A stretch of 39,053 nucleotides of DNA, from the NCBI RefSeq assembly GCF_008636115.1, contig NZ_QLZD01000022.1, positions 1 through 39,053 of the forward strand, read 5' to 3'. Position 1 is the stretch's first letter; each line of letters begins with the position of its first letter. Under the pieces are notes generated by a model that was given only the letters and a program-made list of their open reading frames with translations, was not told the origin of the DNA and made no database searches. The translations under genes and the position numbers were made by a program. This DNA is from Candidatus Tokpelaia sp. (GTDB lineage Bacteria; Pseudomonadota; Alphaproteobacteria; Rhizobiales; Rhizobiaceae). Positions 33,660 to 39,053 of this stretch are shown piece after piece.

Positions 33660-33757
33660 GCTGTTTGCTTTTTTGTCTTTGATTGCTCTTATTGCTCAGG
33701 GCTAAAACTTGTCCAGAGCTAAAAGCAGGGCTGTGCCGGTGCAGTGATATTTTAAGG

Positions 33758-33786
33758 CCGCGGCTGTAATTTAGCCGCGGTTTTTT
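33758..33786 (+). terminator. Rho-independent terminator after rplT
   Basis: An 8-bp GC stem (CCGCGGCT/AGCCGCGG) with a 7-nt loop is followed by six T. It ends the rpmI-rplT unit. Confidence 0.95.
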
Positions 33787-33924
33787 GTGCGCAACCGCTT
33801 GTCAGGCCGGCTAAGGGGGCATGAAAGGCAGATTTTCTGCTTGCTCTCCGGCGCTAGAATTTGTAATTTCGGCAAAGAGAAAACCGGCATTTGCCGGCTT
33901 AAGCTGTTTTGGGCGGTAAGCGTA

Positions 33925-34752
33925 ATGGCAGGTTTTGCGGCAGGGGGCGAAAATATAAAAAACCGTGCCGTGCCGGGTGTCGGGGGAGATTTTGCCATAA
34001 GTGAGAGCGGCTCTGTTCGCTTTATTAAAGCCAGTATGAAAAACGGCCGGCGCGTTTGTGTGAAATATCCGCTTGATAAAAAGCGGGGGGCAAAACAACG
34101 TTTGCGCAAAATACTGTCTGCCCTTACCATGCAGCCTTTTTTGCAGCCCTTGCCTTTTATCCCCGCGGCGGAGAAAAATTTGCTGGAAATTGCCAAATTG
34201 CGCGATTTTGCTGCGGCTGATCTGGCTGTGCCTGAAATTTTGGCGGTGCAGGACGGCTTTAGTATTTTTGCCGATACCGGCAAGACGATTGCCGAAATTT
34301 TGAAAGAATTGCGGCAGCGTGATACAATATTGCATGACAGGCTGCTGATCCGCTGTGCTGAGTGTCTGGGGCAGGTGCATAGCGCCGGTTTGTGCCATGG
34401 GCGGCCGGATTTGCGCGATATGTTTCTGGCTGAGCGCGGTGTCGGGTTTGCCGGCTTTCGGGAATATCCTGAGCGGTTTATGCCCATGGCGGCGGCGCAA
34501 GTGCGCGATATTTGGTTATTGCTGATTGTGATAGCTGCCAAAGCAGTTGATAAGGATTTTGTTCTGGCGGCGGCTTTCAGAGCCTGGCGGCGGCAGGCGG
34601 GGCTGGAGACATTGGAAACGCTCCAGGCGGGCGCGCGTTTTTTCCGCCTGGTGTTAAAGCCTTATAAGCTTGTTTCACCGCTTATAATGGGCAAAAAGCG
34701 GCAGAGCCGGCTGCGGGTGCTGCAATTTTTAGTTTCAAATCTGGGTGTATAG
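33925..34752 (+). CDS. Kinase-like (RIO/Bud32-type) protein, possibly inactive
   Basis: A 275-aa protein resembling a small alphaproteobacterial family with a protein-kinase-like fold, often annotated loosely as a serine/threonine protein or lipopolysaccharide kinase. The catalytic-loop-like segment is [17 protein letters not shown]. In relatives, as I recall them, the following strand reads I/L-D-F-E-E (metal-binding Asp); here it is FAGFREYPE, with Gly in place of Asp, so activity is doubtful. [16 protein letters not shown] follows as in the family. The frame opens at a GTG at 33787, immediately after the rplT terminator, so I prefer ATG 33925. Its stop is 8 bp before pheS, suggesting cotranscription with pheST. 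Confidence 0.65.
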   Translation: MAGFAAGGENIKNRAVPGVGGDFAISESGSVRFIKASMKNGRRVCVKYPLDKKRGAKQRLRKILSALTMQPFLQPLPFIPAAEKNLLEIAKLRDFAAADLAVPEILAVQDGFSIFADTGKTIAEILKELRQRDTILHDRLLIRCAECLGQVHSAGLCHGRPDLRDMFLAERGVGFAGFREYPERFMPMAAAQVRDIWLLLIVIAAKAVDKDFVLAAAFRAWRRQAGLETLETLQAGARFFRLVLKPYKLVSPLIMGKKRQSRLRVLQFLVSNLGV

Positions 34753-34760
34753 GCAAAATA

Positions 34761-35990
34761 ATGAGCAGGATACAAGAGCTGGAGCAGGATATAGCAGCAG
34801 CCCTGGCGCGTGCCGCGACCATAGAAGATATTGATTTAGTGCGGGTTTATGCTTTGGGCAAAAAAGGCCGCATTGCCGGTTTACTGAAAAGCCTTGGCGC
34901 AATGTCGGCGCTTGAACGGCAGCAAAACGGCCCGGTATTTAATGGTCTGAAAATGCGGGTGCAGGAGGCGATTGAGGCAAAACGGGCGGAAGTAAAGGCG
35001 GCTTTATTGGCCAAAAGGCTGGAGACAGAGCGGGTAGATGTGACCCTGCCCGTGCGGTTAAGCCCGATTGAGCAGGGGCGTATTCACCCGATTTCACAAA
35101 TTATGGCCGAAGTGGCGGCCATATTTGCCGATATGGGTTTCAGCCTTGCCGAAGGGCCGGATATTGAAACGGATTATTATAATTTTACGGCGCTGAATTT
35201 CCCGGAAGGGCACCCGGCGCGGGAAATGCACGACAGTTTTTTTATGCAAAACAGCGGCGAGGGAGGTGCGGGGCAAAAGGCAGATAAAGCGGCCGGTATA
35301 AGTGACGCGGCGGCTGATAAAGGCCGCGATGCGCGCGGTGCAAAGCCGGGCGGCGGCAGTTTGGCGGCAGCCCGGCCGGTTGAGGGTGTAAGTGAGGAGA
35401 AACCGGGCAGCGGCGCGGTGCATACTGGCGAGACAGTAACAAGGCTGTTGCGCACCCATACTTCGCCGGTGCAGATCCGCACAATGGAAAAGGTAAAGCC
35501 GCCGCTGCGTATTATTATTCCGGGCCGGACTTACCGCATGGATTCTGATGCCACGCATTCCCCCATGTTTCACCAGTTAGAAGGGCTGGTTATCGATAAA
35601 GGAGCCAATATTGCCAATATGATGTGGGTGCTGGAGCGTTTTTGCGCCTTGTTTTTTGAAGTGCCGGCGGTCAAAATGCGGTTTCGGCCGTCTTTTTTCC
35701 CTTTTACTGAGCCGTCAATGGAAGTGGATATTCAATGTGATCGCTCTGGCGCGGAAATAAAATTCGGCCAGGGGCGGGATTGGCTGGAAATTTTAGGCTG
35801 CGGCATGGTGCACCCTAATATATTGCGCGCAGGCCTGCTTGATCCGGAGGAATATCAAGGTTTTGCCTGGGGTATGGGCCTGGATCGGCTGGCTATGCTG
35901 AAATATGGCATGCCGGATTTGCGCGCTTTTTTTGAGGCAGACTGGCGCTGGCTGCAACATTATGGTTTTCGTCCGCTGGATATGGCCTGA
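34761..35990 (+). CDS. pheS: Phenylalanyl-tRNA synthetase alpha subunit
   Basis: A 409-aa subunit of the cytosolic alpha2-beta2 synthetase that charges tRNA-Phe. It shows the N-terminal coiled coil, then [38 protein letters not shown], class II motif 2 ([21 protein letters not shown]) and motif 3 ([18 protein letters not shown]). About 60 residues (164-226, Gly/Ala/Lys-rich) are inserted between FFMQ and [13 protein letters not shown], which are normally nearly adjacent. Other motifs are intact, so the insertion should form a surface loop. pheT follows 126 bp downstream. Confidence 0.97.
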   Translation: MSRIQELEQDIAAALARAATIEDIDLVRVYALGKKGRIAGLLKSLGAMSALERQQNGPVFNGLKMRVQEAIEAKRAEVKAALLAKRLETERVDVTLPVRLSPIEQGRIHPISQIMAEVAAIFADMGFSLAEGPDIETDYYNFTALNFPEGHPAREMHDSFFMQNSGEGGAGQKADKAAGISDAAADKGRDARGAKPGGGSLAAARPVEGVSEEKPGSGAVHTGETVTRLLRTHTSPVQIRTMEKVKPPLRIIIPGRTYRMDSDATHSPMFHQLEGLVIDKGANIANMMWVLERFCALFFEVPAVKMRFRPSFFPFTEPSMEVDIQCDRSGAEIKFGQGRDWLEILGCGMVHPNILRAGLLDPEEYQGFAWGMGLDRLAMLKYGMPDLRAFFEADWRWLQHYGFRPLDMA

Positions 35991-36116
35991 CCTGTTGTCG
36001 GCAGACGCGCTGCCGGGCAAGTGGGTATTTAATGTGAAAAAAACGGCACAGGCCGGTGCTGCTGCGCTCTGCTGATGAGCGCTTGGCGTAAACTGCGCGG
36101 CTGATGAGGTTTGGAA

Positions 36117-38579
36117 ATGAAAGTACCATTATCCTGGTTAAAGGAATATTTGCAGACAGATAAAAGCCTGACTGAGCTTACTGATAAATTGACCGCTATC
36201 GGCCTTGAGGTAGAAGGGGTGGACGAAGGCGCATTATATAGTGCTTTTATCGTGGCCAAAGTGGTGAGCGCAGCAAAACACCCTAATGCTGATAAATTGC
36301 AGATTTTGCAGGTCGATGCCGGCGGCGGCGCGCTTGTGCAAATTGTCTGCGGCGCGCCTAATGCGCGCGCCGGGCTGGTTGGGGTGCTGGCAAAGCCGGG
36401 CACTTATATTCCCGGCCTGGATATAGTGCTGAATGTCGGCACAATTCGCGGAGTAGAGAGCTTTGGCATGATGTGTTCCGAGCGCGAATTGCTGCTTTCG
36501 GACGAACATAATGGTATTATTGATTTGGGTGAAGAGGCTTTGTGTGACGGCAAGGCGAAAATCGGCATGTCTTTTGCCGAATATGCCGGGCTTGATGACC
36601 CGGTTATTGATATTGCTCTGACCCCGAATCGGGCGGATTGCGCCTCTGTTTACGGCATTGCCCGCGATTTGGCCGCAAGCGGTATGGGCAAATTGCAGGC
36701 GCTGAAAATCCCCGCTTTGAAGCCGGCCAAAAAAGCTTTGAGCGTGCCGGTGCAGGTGGAAGATACGGAAATCTGCTCGGGTTTTGCCGCTATTCGGATA
36801 GAGGGGCTGGTTAATCGCCCGGCGCCGGATTGGCTGCAAAAGCGTTTGCGCGCTATTGGTATTGCCCCCAAAAATGCTCTGGTGGATATAAGCAATTATT
36901 TCACCTTTGCTTATGGGCGGCCTTTGCATGTTTTTGATGCTGACAAGGTGGAAGGCAGCCTGCATGTGCGCCGCGCGGCAAAGGGTGAGAAATTTGCGGC
37001 TCTGAACGGCAGGACGTATGATTTGCCGGCAGGCTGTGCCGTTATTGCCGATAATAGCGGTGTGATTGCGCTGGCGGGGATAATGGGCGGCGCCACAACC
37101 GGCTGCGATGACAGGACGCAGGCTGTCATTGTGGAATCGGCTTTATGGAATTCGTTACTTATTGCGCGCGCCGGGCGCAAATTGAGCCTTGTCAGCGATG
37201 CCCGTTATCGTTTTGAGCGCGGTGTTGACCCGGAATTTATGTTGCCCGGGCTGGAACTGGCGGCGGCGCAGATTATGGATTTATGCGGCACGGCACAGAG
37301 CAAAACCGGCGCTTTAACCGTGGCGGCGGTTAAAGCCTTGCCGGCGCGGGAAATTGCCTTTCCGCTAGCTGAAATTACGCGTTTGACCGGCCTGACTGTG
37401 CCCGCAAATGCGGTGAAGAAAATTTTAACGGCATTAGGGTTCAAGCTGCGTGCGTGCTCCGCCGGGAGCTGCGCCGACTGGCAGGTGACCGTGCCTTCAT
37501 GGCGCGGCGATATAGAGGGCAAGGCCGATTTGGTGGAAGAAGTTTTGCGCCTTTACGGTGTTGATAAAATTGTGCCGCAAGCCTTGCCGCCTTTGGCCGG
37601 CGACCAGGAAAGCCGCGCTATTGTAACGCCGGTCGAGCGCCGCAGCCGGCTGGCGCGCCGGGCGCTTTCGGCGCGCGCTATGAGCGAGGCGGTAACTTAT
37701 GCTTTTATTTCGGCAGAGGCGGCGACACTTTTCGGCGGCGGTGCGGCGGCGTTGAAACTGGCAAATCCGATTGCGGCGACCTTGTCGGATATGCGGCCGT
37801 CACTGCTGCCGAATTTGCTGGCAGCGGCCAAACGCAACAGCGATCGCGGGCTGAATGATATTGCTTTGTTTGAGGTGGCGGATATTTATCACAGCGTTGA
37901 AGAAGCAGGGCAAAGACGCATGGCGGCAGCGGTGCGCACGGGCACGGCGGGGCTGCTGGGCGCCGGCCGCATGTGGAATGGCGTGAGCTCGCCGGTAGAG
38001 TGTTTCGATGCCAAGGCTGACGCGCTGGCGGTTTTGGCGGCGTTTGGCCTGACTGCCGATAAAATACAGATAGAGCGCGGTGCGGCGCCTTGGTATCACC
38101 CCGGGCGATCGGGCACAATTCAACTGGGGCCGAAAAATATTTTGGGCTGGTTTGGCGAATTTCACCCTGAAATAACAGAATTTTTTGGTTTGGATAAAGC
38201 GGGGAAACAAGCGCTTTGCGGTTTTGAACTGTTTCTGGACGCAGTGCCTGAGCCGCGGCAAAAAGCCGGTAAAACCAGGCCGCATTTGGCTCTTTCCCCT
38301 TTCCAGCAGGTTTGGCGTGATTTTTCCTTTATTGTTGATGAGAGTGTCTCAGCTGCGGCTATTATGCGCGCCGCTGCCGGGGCGGATAAAAAATTGATTA
38401 GCCATGTGCAGATTTTTGATGTCTTTGCCGGTGAGAGCCTTGGCGCCGGCAAAAAGGCAGTGGGGGTTGAAGTGGCAATTCAACCGCGCGAGCGCAGCTT
38501 GACAGATGAGGAATTAGAGGCTTTAAGCGCAAAACTGATTGCCAATGTGCTGAAATCTACCGGCGGCAGCCTGCGGTGA
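36117..38579 (+). CDS. pheT: Phenylalanyl-tRNA synthetase beta subunit
   Basis: An 820-aa subunit containing, in order: the EMAP-like tRNA-binding domain (AKHPNADKLQILQVDAG ... GVESFGMMCSERELLLSDEHNGI), the B3/B4 editing domain (with FTFAYGRPLHVFDADKV), the B5 domain, a class II-like core (SDMRPSLLPNLLAAAKRN), and the C-terminal FDX-ACB anticodon-binding domain ending EALSAKLIANVLKSTGGSLR. Length is normal, so it lacks the large insertion seen in PheS. ATG 36117 is preceded by GAGG eight bases upstream; an in-frame TTG at 36111 is less likely. Confidence 0.98.
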   Translation: MKVPLSWLKEYLQTDKSLTELTDKLTAIGLEVEGVDEGALYSAFIVAKVVSAAKHPNADKLQILQVDAGGGALVQIVCGAPNARAGLVGVLAKPGTYIPGLDIVLNVGTIRGVESFGMMCSERELLLSDEHNGIIDLGEEALCDGKAKIGMSFAEYAGLDDPVIDIALTPNRADCASVYGIARDLAASGMGKLQALKIPALKPAKKALSVPVQVEDTEICSGFAAIRIEGLVNRPAPDWLQKRLRAIGIAPKNALVDISNYFTFAYGRPLHVFDADKVEGSLHVRRAAKGEKFAALNGRTYDLPAGCAVIADNSGVIALAGIMGGATTGCDDRTQAVIVESALWNSLLIARAGRKLSLVSDARYRFERGVDPEFMLPGLELAAAQIMDLCGTAQSKTGALTVAAVKALPAREIAFPLAEITRLTGLTVPANAVKKILTALGFKLRACSAGSCADWQVTVPSWRGDIEGKADLVEEVLRLYGVDKIVPQALPPLAGDQESRAIVTPVERRSRLARRALSARAMSEAVTYAFISAEAATLFGGGAAALKLANPIAATLSDMRPSLLPNLLAAAKRNSDRGLNDIALFEVADIYHSVEEAGQRRMAAAVRTGTAGLLGAGRMWNGVSSPVECFDAKADALAVLAAFGLTADKIQIERGAAPWYHPGRSGTIQLGPKNILGWFGEFHPEITEFFGLDKAGKQALCGFELFLDAVPEPRQKAGKTRPHLALSPFQQVWRDFSFIVDESVSAAAIMRAAAGADKKLISHVQIFDVFAGESLGAGKKAVGVEVAIQPRERSLTDEELEALSAKLIANVLKSTGGSLR

Positions 38580-38908
38580 AATGGGGAGAGGCGTTTTTTC
38601 TGATGCCGTCCGGGCAAAGCAGAGAGACGAAACGGAGAGCCTTTTAACATGATAATCCGATCCTATGATACTGCCGGAGCGCGTTGCCGGCCTCTGCCTG
38701 TGAGAGCAGACCATAGCTATAAGGGCGGCTTTGACCCGGTTAGCGCCCGCGCTGCCGGTAAAAACTACGCCTTTATAAAGTCGGCCGGCTTACGAAAGGG
38801 GGATTTTGCGCCCTGTCGCTGGCTGGAAAGCGCGGGGCAGAGCCTTTGCCGCCGCACACAAGGCATAATTCTGGGAAAATGGCTTTTGAGCCGATGCAGA
38901 GGCGTTTT
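38580..38908. other. Intergenic region between pheT and the phase-variable gene
   Basis: About 330 bp. An 87-codon frame (38649-38912) has Cys/Arg-rich composition and no family resemblance, so I do not call it. No terminator with a T-run was seen after pheT. Confidence 0.5.

Positions 38909-39053
<145 letters not shown>

Overview
This is a chromosomal stretch of an alphaproteobacterium, most likely Hyphomicrobiales (Rhizobiales) near the Bartonella/ant-gut-symbiont branch. I infer this from gene content and order: SURF1, an IalB-family protein, DUF1150, an NDUFA9-like protein, coaBC, grpE facing rph-rdgB-hemW, rpmI-rplT and pheS-pheT. I have no 16S or database search to confirm it. The DNA is moderately GC-rich. 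The right edge stops inside a (CCAG)n simple repeat, so the window may end at a contig break.

Layout. 0.5-3.0 kb: an enlarged coaBC with an N-terminal ribbon-helix-helix domain and internal insertions. 3.7-6.0 kb: nitroreductase, cysteine hydrolase and SURF1, all minus strand. 6.3-7.6 kb: rpmB and a queuosine-precursor transporter. 7.8-15.4 kb: an accessory island holding an orphan 442-aa protein, a displaced 3' copy of the transporter gene, a CRISPR array, a 577-aa protein with two HEPN RxxxxH motifs, and an Abi_2-family HEPN protein. 15.4-19.6 kb: lepA, ialB, rlmN. 19.6-23.5 kb: decayed sequence, an XRE/S24 repressor with palindromic operators, a phage-like protein and a membrane protein. 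23.7-28.9 kb: grpE, rph, rdgB, hemW, an NDUFA9-like gene and a small membrane protein. 29-38.6 kb: DUF1150, nth, a spore-coat-U adhesin, ogt, rpmI, rplT, a kinase-like protein, pheS, pheT. 38.9 kb to the end: the start of a probable phase-variable gene.

The central discovery is a compact CRISPR locus. Reading along the minus strand, the order is abi (Abi_2, one RxxxxH), then a 577-aa protein with exactly two RxxxxH motifs (RHFLEH at 191-196, RNQIAH at 443-448), then 30 identical 36-bp repeats with 30-bp spacers. The paired HEPN motifs, the basic regions, and a repeat hairpin with a UUUU loop all point to a very small type VI (Cas13-like) RNA-targeting system beside its presumed Abi-type relative. 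No cas1, cas2 or other cas gene lies in the window. The island is bounded by scars: a partial copy of the transporter 3' end, fused at its left to a CRISPR half-repeat, and two extra 104-bp copies of the lepA 3' end.

A second theme is insertion and partial duplication. CoaBC, RlmN, RdgB, PheS and the transporter all carry in-frame Ala/Gly/Pro-rich insertions, several made of palindromic or repeated DNA. The ends of three genes (transporter, lepA, hemW) exist as partial extra copies.
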